The position numbers and the translations under genes were made by a program. This document shows, piece after piece, positions 53,509-62,780 of a stretch of DNA of 64,000 nucleotides. The DNA is from Fibrobacterota bacterium (lineage in GTDB: Bacteria > Fibrobacterota > Fibrobacteria > UBA11236). Where the stretch lies: the NCBI GenBank assembly GCA_028287505.1, contig JAQBPN010000076.1, forward strand, positions 126,069-190,068. Direction: 5' to 3'. The notes beneath the pieces are model-generated. The model was not told the origin of the DNA. It saw only the letters and a program-made list of their open reading frames with translations, and ran no database searches. Position 1 is the stretch's first letter. Every line of letters begins with the position of its first letter.

Positions 53509-54609
53509 ATGAACGTTGAGTCCCTCCTAAAGGAGATGGTGCTCCGCAACGCGTCGGATTTGCATCTGCGCGTGGGCGGCCAGCCGGCTTTCCGCATCAA
53601 CGGCGAGCTGTACCGTCTCCAGAACGAGAGGATCACTCCCGAGCAGATGGACCAGTTCATCCTGGATTTGATGGACCGCAACCAGAAGACGAATTTCGAC
53701 GAAAAGCACGAGCTCGACTTCGCCATCGGCATCCGCAATATCGGCCGTTTCCGCGTGAACGCATTCAAGCAGCGCGGCACGCCCGCCCTGGCCATCCGCG
53801 CCATCGTGGGCATCGTGCCCGCCTTCGAGCAGTTGGGCCTTCCGGAAGTCATCCGCGATCTCTCCCTGCGGAAGCGCGGACTGATCCTGGTGACCGGCAC
53901 CACCGGCTCCGGCAAGTCCACCACCTTGGCCTCCATGATCGACCATATCAACGAGCACACATCTTCGAACATCGTCACCATCGAGGATCCGATCGAGTTC
54001 CTGTACAAGGACAAGAAGAGCATCATCTCCCAGCGGGAAGTCAGTTCGGATACCACCGGTTTCACCACCGCGTTGCGTTCCGCTTTCCGCCAGGATCCGG
54101 ACGTCATCCTGGTCGGCGAAATCCGCGATCAGGAGACCATGTCCATCGCGCTCACCGCGGCGGACACGGGCCACCTGGTGCTTTCGACCCTGCATACCAT
54201 GAACGCGATCGAAACCGTGAACCGGATCGTGTCCTTTTTCCCGCCCCACCAGCATCAGCAGGTCCGCCTGATGCTTTCGAGCACCTTGGTGTCCATCATC
54301 ACTTTACGCCTGCTGGCGCGCAAGGATGGCCGCGGCCGCGTGCCCGCCTGCGAAATCCTTGTCAACAACGCAACCATCAGGGAACTCCTGACGCAACCCG
54401 AGAACACACACATGATAGACGCCAGCATCCGCGAGGGGTATACCCAGTACGGATCGCAATCCTTCGACCAATCCATCCTCCGGCTGTACCAGGACGAACT
54501 GATCAGTTACGAGACCGCCTTGCGCGCCGCCAGCAATCCCGACGACTTCGAACTCAAGGTTCGCGGCGTGGAAGGAACCTCCGACCGGAGCTGGATGCTC
54601 GGTGTTTAA
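53509..54609 (+). CDS. pilT: PilT-type pilus retraction ATPase
   Basis: Hexameric motor that drives type IV pilus retraction. The 366-residue protein has the Walker [10 protein letters not shown] (130-138), the Asp box at [10 protein letters not shown], Walker [13 protein letters not shown] (196-207) and His box [11 protein letters not shown], all as in PilT/PilU. The C-terminal AIRNLI-type retraction motif region is represented by NNATIRELL. It lies between accB and accC, overlapping accC by 8 nt; no other pilus gene is in the window. Confidence 0.93.
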   Translation: MNVESLLKEMVLRNASDLHLRVGGQPAFRINGELYRLQNERITPEQMDQFILDLMDRNQKTNFDEKHELDFAIGIRNIGRFRVNAFKQRGTPALAIRAIVGIVPAFEQLGLPEVIRDLSLRKRGLILVTGTTGSGKSTTLASMIDHINEHTSSNIVTIEDPIEFLYKDKKSIISQREVSSDTTGFTTALRSAFRQDPDVILVGEIRDQETMSIALTAADTGHLVLSTLHTMNAIETVNRIVSFFPPHQHQQVRLMLSSTLVSIITLRLLARKDGRGRVPACEILVNNATIRELLTQPENTHMIDASIREGYTQYGSQSFDQSILRLYQDELISYETALRAASNPDDFELKVRGVEGTSDRSWMLGV

Positions 54610-55957
54610 AAAAATCCTGATCGCCAACAGAGGCGAAATAGCGCTACGCGTCATCCGTTCCTGCAAAGAACTCGGCATCAAAACGGTGGCCGTGCATTCC
54701 ACCGCGGATACCCATTCCCTCCACGTCCATTTCGCCGACGAGGACATCTGCATCGGTCCGCCCAATTCCAAGGCCAGCTATCTGAACATGAAGCAGATCC
54801 TGGCCGCGGCGGAATTGACCAATGCGGACGCCATCCATCCCGGTTACGGCTTCCTTTCCGAGAACGCCAAGTTCGCGGAAATGTGCGAAGAGAACCGCAT
54901 GACCTTCATCGGACCCTCCCCGGATTCCATCCGATCCATGGGCGACAAGAGTTCCGCCAAAGCGGCCATGAAGGCCGCCGGCGTGCCCTGCATCCCGGGT
55001 TCGGAAGGCCTGGTCGCCACCCTGAAGGACGCGATCACGGCGGCCAACGTGGTGGGTTATCCCGTCATCGTCAAGGCCACGGCCGGCGGCGGCGGACGCG
55101 GCATGCGCGTCGCGTTGAACGAAGAGGAGCTGAAAAAGCTGTATCCGGTGGCCGCCTCGGAAGCGCTGGCCAATTTCGGCAACGGCAGCCTGTACCTGGA
55201 ACGTTATTTCACCGAGCCCCGCCACGTGGAAATCCAGCTCATGGGCGACAAGCACGGCAATATGGTCTATCTGGGCGAACGCGACTGCTCCATCCAGCGC
55301 CGCCACCAGAAACTCATCGAGGAAAGCCCCAGTCCGGCCGTTACCCCCGAAGTGAGGGAAAAGATGGGCAAGGTTGCGGTGGCCGGGGCGAAAGGCGCCG
55401 GTTATTACAACGCCGGGACCATCGAATTCCTGTTCGACAAGGACTCCAGTTTTTATTTCATGGAGATGAACACGCGCATCCAGGTGGAGCATCCGGTGAC
55501 CGAGGCGGTCACGGGCATCGATTTGGTGCGGGCCCAGATCCTGGTCGCGGCGGGCGAAAAGCTCGAGTTCTCCCAGAAGAGCATCACGATGGCGGGCCAC
55601 AGCATCGAGTGCCGCATCAATGCCGAGGACCCGTGGAACGATTTCCGACCCTCTCCCGGCACCATCAGCGATTTCCACCTGCCGGGCGGCATGGGCGTGC
55701 GCATCGACACCCACTGCTATAGCGGGTACGAAGTCCCTCCCAACTACGACAGCATGATCGCCAAGCTCATCGTGCATGCGCCCACCCGCGAACTCGCCAT
55801 CGCCCGCATGTTGCGCGCCCTGGACGAGTTCGTGATCGTGGGCGTCAAGACCACGATTGCTTTGCACAAGCGGATCCTGCAGCATCCGCTGTTCGTCAAG
55901 GGCCAATACACCACCAAGTTCCTGGAGCAGCATCCGGAACTGCTGATTGAGAAGTAG
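54602..55957 (+). CDS. accC: Acetyl-CoA carboxylase, biotin carboxylase subunit
   Basis: ATP-dependent carboxylation of the biotin on AccB. The 451-residue protein starts at a GTG and shows [47 protein letters not shown] (ATP-grasp Gly-rich loop), [37 protein letters not shown] and the C-terminal [10 protein letters not shown]. Length and motifs are typical. dapA follows one base after the stop. Confidence 0.96.
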   Translation: MFKKILIANRGEIALRVIRSCKELGIKTVAVHSTADTHSLHVHFADEDICIGPPNSKASYLNMKQILAAAELTNADAIHPGYGFLSENAKFAEMCEENRMTFIGPSPDSIRSMGDKSSAKAAMKAAGVPCIPGSEGLVATLKDAITAANVVGYPVIVKATAGGGGRGMRVALNEEELKKLYPVAASEALANFGNGSLYLERYFTEPRHVEIQLMGDKHGNMVYLGERDCSIQRRHQKLIEESPSPAVTPEVREKMGKVAVAGAKGAGYYNAGTIEFLFDKDSSFYFMEMNTRIQVEHPVTEAVTGIDLVRAQILVAAGEKLEFSQKSITMAGHSIECRINAEDPWNDFRPSPGTISDFHLPGGMGVRIDTHCYSGYEVPPNYDSMIAKLIVHAPTRELAIARMLRALDEFVIVGVKTTIALHKRILQHPLFVKGQYTTKFLEQHPELLIEK

Positions 55958-55958
55958 C

Positions 55959-56960
55959 ATGTCCGATACCCAAAAGAATCCCCAGGCCCGCGGCAAGCGC
56001 AAGAGCCTTTCCTCAGCCAAGGAATTCACCGGGGTGTTTCCGGCCGTATTCACGCCCCTCAATAACGACGACCCCACCCGGTTGCGCAATACCATCGACT
56101 ACGCCAAGGCCAAGATCATCATCGATGATCTCATCGCCGCCGGCGTGGACGGCCTGGTTCCGGTGGGGACCACGGGCCAGAGCCCCACGGTAAGCCCCAA
56201 GCAGCATATCGACTTCATCAAGTTCACCCTGGACTACGTGGACGGACGCGTGCCCATCATCGCCGGCGCGGGATCCAACTGCACCCGGGAAACGGTGGAC
56301 ATGATCCAGGCTATCCAGCGGGACGCCGGGGAACTGGCCTGCCTCTGCGTGACCGGCTATTACAATAATCCCCCCCAGGAAGGCCTGGTCCGGCATTTCG
56401 AAACCGTGGCCGCCGAGACCGGGGCCAAGCTCGTCATCTACAACGTTCCCGGCCGCACCAGCAGTTACCTGGAGCCGGATACCCTGGTGCACCTGAGCCG
56501 CAACGCGGACATCATCGGCCTCAAGCAATCCGTCGATTTCCGGAACCCGGGAAAGCACCGGGAGGACACGCAAAGCGTGCTCCAGCGCGTTTCCGCCGAG
56601 GATATTTCCGTGGTCAGCGGCGAGGACGATTCGCTTTACGCCATCCTGGAAATGGGCGGCCGCGGCATCATCACCGCTTCCGGGAACATTCCCGAGGTTT
56701 CGCGGGCCTACCTGAACATCATCAAGGCGTTCCGCGACGGGGATCGTAAGGGCGCCGAAGCCATGCAGGCCGGCCTCGATCCGATCATCAAAGCGGTATT
56801 CTGCCGCAAGAATCCCATCCCTTTGGGGACGTTTTTCAATTCCCCCCTTTATCTGCCCTTGGTTCCTGTGCGGGAAACCAAGGGGGGCGAAGAAGCCCAT
56901 GCCAAAATCCTGGAGCTGATTTCCACGTCCGCACCCAGCCTGAAGAAATACCACGGTTAG
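55959..56960 (+). CDS. dapA: 4-hydroxy-tetrahydrodipicolinate synthase
   Basis: First committed step of lysine and diaminopimelate synthesis, condensing pyruvate with aspartate semialdehyde. The 333-residue protein has a 28-residue N-terminal extension, then GVFPAVFTPL, VPVGTTGQSPTVS, YNVPGRTSSYL (catalytic Tyr) and IGLKQSVDFR (Schiff-base Lys). It is longer than the usual 290-300 residues mainly because of the N-terminus. The start at 55959, one base after accC, is preferred to 55947. Confidence 0.9.
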   Translation: MSDTQKNPQARGKRKSLSSAKEFTGVFPAVFTPLNNDDPTRLRNTIDYAKAKIIIDDLIAAGVDGLVPVGTTGQSPTVSPKQHIDFIKFTLDYVDGRVPIIAGAGSNCTRETVDMIQAIQRDAGELACLCVTGYYNNPPQEGLVRHFETVAAETGAKLVIYNVPGRTSSYLEPDTLVHLSRNADIIGLKQSVDFRNPGKHREDTQSVLQRVSAEDISVVSGEDDSLYAILEMGGRGIITASGNIPEVSRAYLNIIKAFRDGDRKGAEAMQAGLDPIIKAVFCRKNPIPLGTFFNSPLYLPLVPVRETKGGEEAHAKILELISTSAPSLKKYHG

Positions 56961-56990
56961 GGGCGACCCGGACCGGGGGGAGGCAATATC

Positions 56991-57320
56991 ATGAAATCGC
57001 TTCGTTCCCTCATCGGTTCCACGACACGGGCCAAGATTCTCCTGTACATGAGCGTCTACAAGGAAACCTATCCCCGCGAGCTGACGATCAACCTGAAGCT
57101 GCCGCTTTTCGGCGTGCAGACCCAGCTCAAGAACCTGTTGCGGGGCGGGGTGGTCAAGGTCAAGAAGGACGCCAACCGGCAGATGTTCAGCTTCAACCCC
57201 GACTATGAGTTGAAGAAAGAGTTGTTGGCCCTGCTCAAGAAATCCCTGCAATGCCTGCCTGAGCGCGACCGCGCCCTGTACCTGAAGCCTAAAATGACGC
57301 CCAGAGCGTCGCGCAAATAA
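56991..57320 (+). CDS. Winged-helix (ArsR-like) DNA-binding protein
   Basis: The 109-residue protein shows a helix-turn-helix pattern (TRAKILLYMSVYKETYPRE, then LPLFGVQTQLKNLLRGGVV) followed by a wing-like KVKKDANRQMFSFN and a basic C-terminal helix. Proteins of this type are usually transcriptional regulators. The ATG has a GGGAGG site. It may regulate this operon, but no operator was identified. Confidence 0.65.
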   Translation: MKSLRSLIGSTTRAKILLYMSVYKETYPRELTINLKLPLFGVQTQLKNLLRGGVVKVKKDANRQMFSFNPDYELKKELLALLKKSLQCLPERDRALYLKPKMTPRASRK

Positions 57321-57351
57321 TAGAACGGCCCCCAAAGCCGCCGGAGGTGAT

Positions 57352-57927
57352 ATGGAAGGTACCAAGAAGAAGCCTGCCGCCTCCGATGCCGAGCGCGCGG
57401 AACGCATCCGCTCCAAGATCCGCTGCATCCCCGATTTCCCCAAGCCCGGCATCATGTTCCGGGACATCACCACGCTCTGGAACGACGCCGAAGGCTTCTG
57501 CCTGTGCATCGACGCCTTCGCCGAGAAATACCGCCCCGTGCAATTCGATTCCATCGTCGGCATCGAAAGCCGCGGCTTCATCATCGGCGCGGCGCTGGCC
57601 GACCGCTTGGGCAAGGGCTTCATTCCCATCCGCAAGCAGGGCAAGCTCCCCGCGGAGGTGGAGCGTTACGAATACCAGCTGGAGTACGGAACGGACGTCG
57701 TCGAGATCCACAAGGATGCCATCATCCGCGGCCAGCGGGTGCTGCTCATGGACGATCTGATGGCCACCGGCGGGACCATGAATGCCTCCATCGAACTCTT
57801 GCGCAAGCTGGGCGCGGAGGTGGTTTCCTGCGGCGTGATCGTGGACCTTCCGGATCTGGGCGGCAGCCGGAGCCTGCGTGACAAAGGTCACGAAATCATT
57901 TCCCTGGTCCAATTCTCCGGCCACTGA
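57352..57927 (+). CDS. apt: Adenine phosphoribosyltransferase
   Basis: Purine salvage: adenine plus PRPP to AMP. The 191-residue protein has IPDFPKPGIMFRDITTLW, VGIESRGFIIGAALADRLG, a YEYQLEYGTD region and the PRPP-binding VLLMDDLMATGGTMNA. An N-terminal charged extension of about 15 residues precedes the domain. The ATG has a GGAGGTGAT site. Confidence 0.95.
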   Translation: MEGTKKKPAASDAERAERIRSKIRCIPDFPKPGIMFRDITTLWNDAEGFCLCIDAFAEKYRPVQFDSIVGIESRGFIIGAALADRLGKGFIPIRKQGKLPAEVERYEYQLEYGTDVVEIHKDAIIRGQRVLLMDDLMATGGTMNASIELLRKLGAEVVSCGVIVDLPDLGGSRSLRDKGHEIISLVQFSGH

Positions 57928-57999
57928 CGCCCGCCTGACCGGCGGCTCCTGTGACCCTTTGCACCGACGCATGTACGCCGCGGGCGTATCTTGGCCGGC

Positions 58000-59604
58000 A
58001 TGCTTTATCCATCCCGCCCCCGCCTGCCTGCCCTTTGCCTTTGCCTTTGCCTTCTCGCCGTCCGGACCGCTTGCGCCTTTCCGGCCCCCATCCTTTCCGA
58101 AGCCATGGCCGACCCTACCGCGGTGGCGGATGCCCAGGGTGAATTCCTGGAAGTGGGCAATCCCGGCGCGGACACCTTGCGGCTGGACAGCCTGCGCATC
58201 GATGTGGATGCGCAAAGCCTGGTCCTGACCGGACTGGTCCTGGAACCCGGGGGCGTTTTCCTGCTTTGCCGGGACTCGCTGCATTCCGCCAACGGCGGCA
58301 TGGCATGCCGCGCGCAATGGAGCGGTCTGAGCCTGGCGAACGGCCGCGAGACCCGCGTGGGGTTGGCCTGGAACGGAGGCGAAAGCGCCTTCGTCCTGCC
58401 CGCCTCCAGGCCGGGAGTAAGCTGGGAAAACACCTGGGAAGCCGAGGGAGGCTTCGGCCGGTTCCTGCCTTCGGCGGGCGCCTGGGCGGGCGGGGATTCC
58501 GCCACCCCGGGATTCCGCAACAGCCGGAGCGTACGGCAGGCGATGCGGGACTTGGGTATCGTGGAAGTTACCTGGATTCCCGCGGGGATTTCCGGGAACG
58601 CCGCTCCGGGGGAGGGAGTGGTGCAGGTGCGGGTGGAAAACCGGGGAACCGGCCAACCGCCCCGGTCCTTCCTGTCCCTGCGCCTGGACGCGGACTGGGA
58701 TGGGGACGCGGAAACGCCCCTGGATTCGGTCGCGGTGGAAATGCCCGCCAGCGGGGAGAGGGTCCTCCGGCTGGGCATGGGGTCGGGGCTGAGGGGAATC
58801 GTGCGCGCCGCCTTGGATCAGGATGAGAATCCCGGCAACGACGTATTCCTGCTGCCGGTGGAACCGGGAAGGCCCTTGGCGATCACGGAATGGCGGCCGG
58901 CCCCGGAAGCGGGGGAGGCCGAGTGGGTGGAAATCCGCAACCGGACCGGGGACTCCGGCGGCATCGGCCGGCGCCTGGACTTGAGCCGCGCCGCTTTCAA
59001 CGGCATGCCTTTGGGAAGCAAGGCGGGCGGGCTGGATCCGGGAGAATTCCTGGTCCTGACGGCCAGCCTGGAACGGTTCCACGCCCGTTACGGTCCCATC
59101 AAGGCCCGCGTGCTCCAGCCGGCGGGATGGCGGAGCTTGCGCAACTCCGGAGATACCCTGACGTTGACCCTGGCGGGCTTCACGGTGGACAGCGTGGTCT
59201 ACGATGCGGCCGGCGACGCCGTGGTCGATGGGGTTCCGGTCCCGGGGGGCGCGTCCGGCGCGTTGTCCGACTCGCGCGGGGGATTGCCCGGCACGCCCGG
59301 ATTCGCAGCCGGGGCGGCCGGGGAAAATGGCTGGACCTTGTCCGGCAAGGTGGCGGGACCGGGGCGCCCCCTGGACGTGGAAGTGCGGATGGCGGATGGG
59401 AAGGACTACGTGCTGCGCCTCTTCGACCTGGAGGGAAACCTGATGCGCGAATTGGCGCGAGGGGGCCCGGGTCGGCGGCTGCATACCTGGGACGGGTCGG
59501 GGGAAGGAGGCGCTGTCTTGAACCCCGGCCCATATATCCTCTGTCTGTCCATGGCGGGCCGCCGTCCGCGGCGCGAGGCAATCATCCTGATGGGAGACCG
59601 ATGA
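58000..59604 (+). CDS. Secreted lamin-tail-domain protein with FlgD/T9SS-like C-terminus
   Basis: The 534-residue protein has a signal peptide (about 1-27, Leu/Cys-rich, ending CAFP). Two LTD-like (lamin-tail) beta-sandwich regions occur (about 30-165 with EFLEVGNPGADTLRLDSL, and about 290-410 with EWVEIRNRTGDSGG), separated by a further beta domain. The last 80 residues (VLRLFDLEGNLMREL, then WDGSGEGGAVLNPGPYILCL) resemble FlgD-Ig or type IX sorting domains. Starting at 58000 gives the proper signal peptide; the TTG at 57991 is rejected. It overlaps the barrel gene as ATGA, so the two are likely functionally linked. Confidence 0.72.
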   Translation: MLYPSRPRLPALCLCLCLLAVRTACAFPAPILSEAMADPTAVADAQGEFLEVGNPGADTLRLDSLRIDVDAQSLVLTGLVLEPGGVFLLCRDSLHSANGGMACRAQWSGLSLANGRETRVGLAWNGGESAFVLPASRPGVSWENTWEAEGGFGRFLPSAGAWAGGDSATPGFRNSRSVRQAMRDLGIVEVTWIPAGISGNAAPGEGVVQVRVENRGTGQPPRSFLSLRLDADWDGDAETPLDSVAVEMPASGERVLRLGMGSGLRGIVRAALDQDENPGNDVFLLPVEPGRPLAITEWRPAPEAGEAEWVEIRNRTGDSGGIGRRLDLSRAAFNGMPLGSKAGGLDPGEFLVLTASLERFHARYGPIKARVLQPAGWRSLRNSGDTLTLTLAGFTVDSVVYDAAGDAVVDGVPVPGGASGALSDSRGGLPGTPGFAAGAAGENGWTLSGKVAGPGRPLDVEVRMADGKDYVLRLFDLEGNLMRELARGGPGRRLHTWDGSGEGGAVLNPGPYILCLSMAGRRPRREAIILMGDR

Positions 59605-60533
59605 GAACGGGGCCGCTCCTGTTCCTGTCCGGCTTGGCCATGCTTGCGGTCCGGCCGGCGCCCTGCGGCAATCAGGCCCTGGTTTCGGGCGCGTATGCGG
59701 CGACCCTGGGGGCGGGGGGCGCCACCGCGGCGGAACGATGCGCCCTGGGGCAGAATCCCGCCGCCTTGCGGCCGGGACGCCTGGGCGCGCATTTGGATTT
59801 CAACCGGCCTTACGGAATGGACGAAATCCAGGTGGCCGAGGCGGGAGGTTTCCTGGACGCGAGCCATTGGGGCGTTTCCGCCGATTGGCGCCAGACCGGA
59901 GTGGCGGGATTGTACGCCGAGCACGGCTTCCAGGTAACCCAAACGTTACGCCTGGGAAGCCCGGGACGCCCGGGAGAAGGCGGCGCGCATTTTCCCGGAG
60001 TCCTGGACCTGGGGGCCGCCTGGAACGGATGGCGGGCGGAATGGCCGGGCGGGAATGCGGAAATGTCCTGGACCCATGGGCTGGGGTTGGCCTGGCGTCC
60101 GTTTCCCCGCCTCAAGGCCGGGGCTTTCGCGTTGGGGCTTCCCCTGGATCAATACTGGGAAACCGAGGGCGAAGCCGCCGCCCCCGGCCGGTCTTTCACC
60201 GATAGGATTCTGCAATGGGGTTTGGAGGCGGACAGCCGGGATCCGGAAGCGGAAACCGGGAGGGGCGGTCCGTGCCAGATCCTGAGGTTGGATTTCCGGA
60301 AAACCGGGGAAACCCCCTGGCGCACCCTGGTCTCGCTCTCCCTGAGCCATCGTTCCGGACTGGAAATCACCGGCGGTTTCGCCGCTCCGCCGTTCCAGGC
60401 CTCCCTGGGGGTCCGGGCGGCATGGGCGGGCTGGGAAGTGCGCCAGGCATTGCGATATCATCGATATCTGGGAAGAACCTGGCTTTCCGGGCTGTCTTTC
60501 TCCCGCGCCACGGGCGCCACCCCCCATAATTGA
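59601..60533 (+). CDS. PorV/UPF0164-like outer-membrane beta-barrel protein
   Basis: The 310-residue exported protein has a signal peptide (about 1-22) followed by AYAATLGAGGATAAERCALG and QNPAALRPGRLGAHLDF; the QNPAAL segment is typical of the PorV/UPF0164 barrel family. The remainder is alternating amphipathic beta strands with many Trp and Gly. PorV-type proteins take part in type IX secretion as shuttle or anchor, and this gene overlaps that of a secreted protein with a C-terminal sorting-like domain. The role is inference. The frame was read from 59601, where ATG overlaps the previous stop; the longer upstream frame from 58890 is a shadow. Confidence 0.68.
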   Translation: MRTGPLLFLSGLAMLAVRPAPCGNQALVSGAYAATLGAGGATAAERCALGQNPAALRPGRLGAHLDFNRPYGMDEIQVAEAGGFLDASHWGVSADWRQTGVAGLYAEHGFQVTQTLRLGSPGRPGEGGAHFPGVLDLGAAWNGWRAEWPGGNAEMSWTHGLGLAWRPFPRLKAGAFALGLPLDQYWETEGEAAAPGRSFTDRILQWGLEADSRDPEAETGRGGPCQILRLDFRKTGETPWRTLVSLSLSHRSGLEITGGFAAPPFQASLGVRAAWAGWEVRQALRYHRYLGRTWLSGLSFSRATGATPHN

Positions 60534-60551
60534 AGGGCATGGGGCTTTTTT
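60522..60551 (+). terminator. Intrinsic terminator ending the 46200-60533 run
   Basis: CCCCAT (60522-60527) pairs with ATGGGG (60539-60544), followed by C and six T residues (60546-60551). The stem begins inside the last codons of the barrel gene. Confidence 0.75.
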
Positions 60552-60586
60552 GCGGCTCCCGGGATGCGCCAAGCCGGCCTGGAACC

Positions 60587-60615
60587 TTGACTTCCGGCGG
60601 TATTTGCAAGAGAAT
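60587..60615 (+). promoter_or_regulatory. Candidate promoter for the HD-GYP gene
   Basis: TTGACT (60587-60592) and GAGAAT (60610-60615) are 17 nt apart. The leader would be very short before the ATG at 60627, so this is tentative. Confidence 0.3.
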
Positions 60616-60626
60616 AAGGCACTTCC

Positions 60627-61820
60627 ATGATCAAGTTGGGGCTGGACGAAATCAAGCCGGGAATGCTGCTCGCCCGCTCCATTGTGAGCGAGTCCGGCGA
60701 GCTCTTGCTCTCCGCCGGCAACGTGATAAACGATCGCGTCCTGGTCAAGATGCGCGAAATCGAATTGACCGCGGCCTGGATCGCCGAAGAGGGAACCGAA
60801 AACGTGATCCCCGAGGAGAACGTCAGCGAGCAGCTGGCCCTCCAGTCCCAGTTCATCGTCAAGGAAAACGCGGACATCCTCAAGCGGGTCGCGCAAATCA
60901 AGACCCTCACCAATACCAACATTTCCAATGCGCTCGCCGACTCATCCCGGTTCAAGAACATCATCGCCGTCGATGAGATGAAGAGGATCATCAAGCAGAT
61001 CCTGGATGATCTCCTGAGCAAGGAACCCGTCGCCGTCAACTTCGCATCCATCCGCACCAAGAGCGGGTACCTCTACCAGCACGCGCTGGACGTTGCCATC
61101 ACCGCCATCATCCTGGCCAACAAGCTCAAGTACACCAACCGCGAGATCGAAGAACTCGCCCTGGGCTGTCTGTTGATGGACCTTGGCAAGGTGGTGTTTC
61201 CGGAAACCCTTCTCAACAAGCCGGGGCAGATGTCCGAAGAGGAACAGCATCTCTACCGGGAGCATCCCACCCTCGGTTACGCCATTCTGCGCCAGAACGA
61301 CCGCATCGGCATCACCACTTCCCACGTGGCCTATCAGCACCACGAACGCCAGGATGGCCTGGGCTATCCCCGCGGACTCAGAGGGGACAACCAGATACCG
61401 CTCAAGACCCTGAGCCCCAAAAAGGGGATGATCCACCGTTACGCCGAAATCGCGGCCGTGGCGGACACCTACATCTCCCTGCTCAGTCCCCGGCCCAATA
61501 CGGTCGCGCCGCAATCCCCGGACGAAGCCATGCGCGTGGTCATCAAGGCCGCGGGCACGCAACTCAACCGGGCCGTGGTGGATGCGTTCATCACCATCGT
61601 CCCCGTGTTTCCCGTGGGATCCCGCGTCGTCATCGTCGAGGACAAGAAATACCGGAAGTACACGGGTTTTTCCGGAGTGGTGGCCCGGTGCAGCATCGCC
61701 AACCCGGAGAAGCCGGTTCTCTTGATCATCTTTGATCGGGAAAAAAAGAAAATCAAACCGTGGACCTTGGATATGTCCGATGAAGACGGCTTCAAAATCC
61801 AGTTCGCGCGCCTGCGTTAG
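60627..61820 (+). CDS. HD-GYP domain protein with altered HD motif
   Basis: The 397-residue protein has an N-terminal module like those preceding HD-GYP domains (LDEIKPGMLLARSIVSESGE), an HD-GYP domain (about 145-300) and a C-terminal beta region (KKYRKYTGFSGVVARC). HD-GYP enzymes hydrolyse cyclic di-GMP. Here the HD dyad usually written LLHD-x-GK reads LLMDLGK (Met184-Asp185), so a metal ligand is lost, whereas HHERQDGLGYPRG (238-250) is intact. It may be a binding-only or altered enzyme. It has its own promoter candidate and follows a terminator. Confidence 0.85.
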   Translation: MIKLGLDEIKPGMLLARSIVSESGELLLSAGNVINDRVLVKMREIELTAAWIAEEGTENVIPEENVSEQLALQSQFIVKENADILKRVAQIKTLTNTNISNALADSSRFKNIIAVDEMKRIIKQILDDLLSKEPVAVNFASIRTKSGYLYQHALDVAITAIILANKLKYTNREIEELALGCLLMDLGKVVFPETLLNKPGQMSEEEQHLYREHPTLGYAILRQNDRIGITTSHVAYQHHERQDGLGYPRGLRGDNQIPLKTLSPKKGMIHRYAEIAAVADTYISLLSPRPNTVAPQSPDEAMRVVIKAAGTQLNRAVVDAFITIVPVFPVGSRVVIVEDKKYRKYTGFSGVVARCSIANPEKPVLLIIFDREKKKIKPWTLDMSDEDGFKIQFARLR

Positions 61821-61864
61821 GGCTAATTACTACTTTTGATCGGGAAAGCACCGGATTGACCTCC

Positions 61865-62773
61865 ATGGAACCATCCGAAACATCCGCCTTGGAACTCCCG
61901 CAAGCGATCGAGGACTACCTCGACCACCTCCGGGATGCCCGCGGCTATTCCCTGCACACCATCTCGGCCTATTCCCTGGACCTGGCGAAACTGACCGCCT
62001 GGGCCGCCAAGAAAGGTCCGGTCCGCGCCGTCGATCTGGACAAGCGTACCCTGCAGATGTTCCTCTCCGCCCAGGCCCGCGGCCTCGCCGCCAGCAGCCA
62101 GAGCCGTCTGCTCGCCTGCCTCAAGGGGTTCGGGAAATTCCTGGTGCAGAACCACGGCATGCCTCGCAATCCCGCCCAGACCATCGCCTTCCCCAAAAAG
62201 GAAAGCAAACTGGTCTCCGTCGCCGGGGCGGAATTCCTGGACGAGGTGCTTGAAGAAGAACCCCAGGGTTTCGCGGCCGCGCGCACGCGCCTATGCGTGG
62301 AGATGTTCTACGGTTCCGGATTGCGCCTGAGCGAATTGACCGGCCTCAAATGGACGCACATCGCCCGGGACGGTTCTTCGGCGCGCGTGCTGGGCAAGGG
62401 AAGCCGCTACCGCACCGTGCCCATCACCGCATCCGCCCGGGCCATGCTGGAAGAATACCGCGCGTTGTGCCGCGAACACGGGGTGCAGACCACCGCCGGG
62501 GCGGTGCTGGTCTCGGCCAAAGGCAAGCCGGTGGGAAACCGCATCATCCAACGCACCGTGACCGACAGGTTGCACGCCATGGGCCGCCGCGGGAAGTCCT
62601 CGCCCCACGTTCTGCGGCATTCGTTCGCGACCCATCTGCTCGACAACGGCGCCGACCTGATGGCGGTGAAGGAAATGCTGGGGCATTCCTCCCTGTCCAC
62701 CACCCAGAAATACACCCACGTTTCCGTAAAGAAACTCAAGGAAACCTACGCCAAAGCCCATCCGAGGGCCTGA
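61865..62773 (+). CDS. Xer-type tyrosine recombinase (XerC/XerD-like)
   Basis: Site-specific recombinase of the chromosome-dimer-resolution type. The 302-residue protein has a SAM-like N-terminal core-binding domain (about 10-95) and a catalytic domain with Arg154 (GSGLRLSEL), Lys178 (GKGSRYRTVP), His248 and Arg251 (HVLRHSF), His274 (LGHSSL) and nucleophile Tyr283 (TQKYTHV). This complete set and length fit XerC or XerD; the two cannot be separated from sequence alone. No attachment site or phage gene is nearby, so a housekeeping role is likely. The ATG at 61865 is used, 9 nt after an alternative TTG. Confidence 0.92.
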   Translation: MEPSETSALELPQAIEDYLDHLRDARGYSLHTISAYSLDLAKLTAWAAKKGPVRAVDLDKRTLQMFLSAQARGLAASSQSRLLACLKGFGKFLVQNHGMPRNPAQTIAFPKKESKLVSVAGAEFLDEVLEEEPQGFAAARTRLCVEMFYGSGLRLSELTGLKWTHIARDGSSARVLGKGSRYRTVPITASARAMLEEYRALCREHGVQTTAGAVLVSAKGKPVGNRIIQRTVTDRLHAMGRRGKSSPHVLRHSFATHLLDNGADLMAVKEMLGHSSLSTTQKYTHVSVKKLKETYAKAHPRA

Positions 62774-62780
62774 AGGAACC

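Noticed and set aside
55959-55976. MSDTQK start of dapA identical to the start of the TfoX-like gene
   Set aside because: Only about 17 nt match and the similarity stops at once, so this is most likely coincidence, unlike the longer match at 6859.
61865-62773. Xer recombinase as the integrase of a mobile element
   Set aside because: No phage, conjugation or cargo genes, no attachment repeats and no composition shift nearby; full XerC/D motif set fits a housekeeping role.
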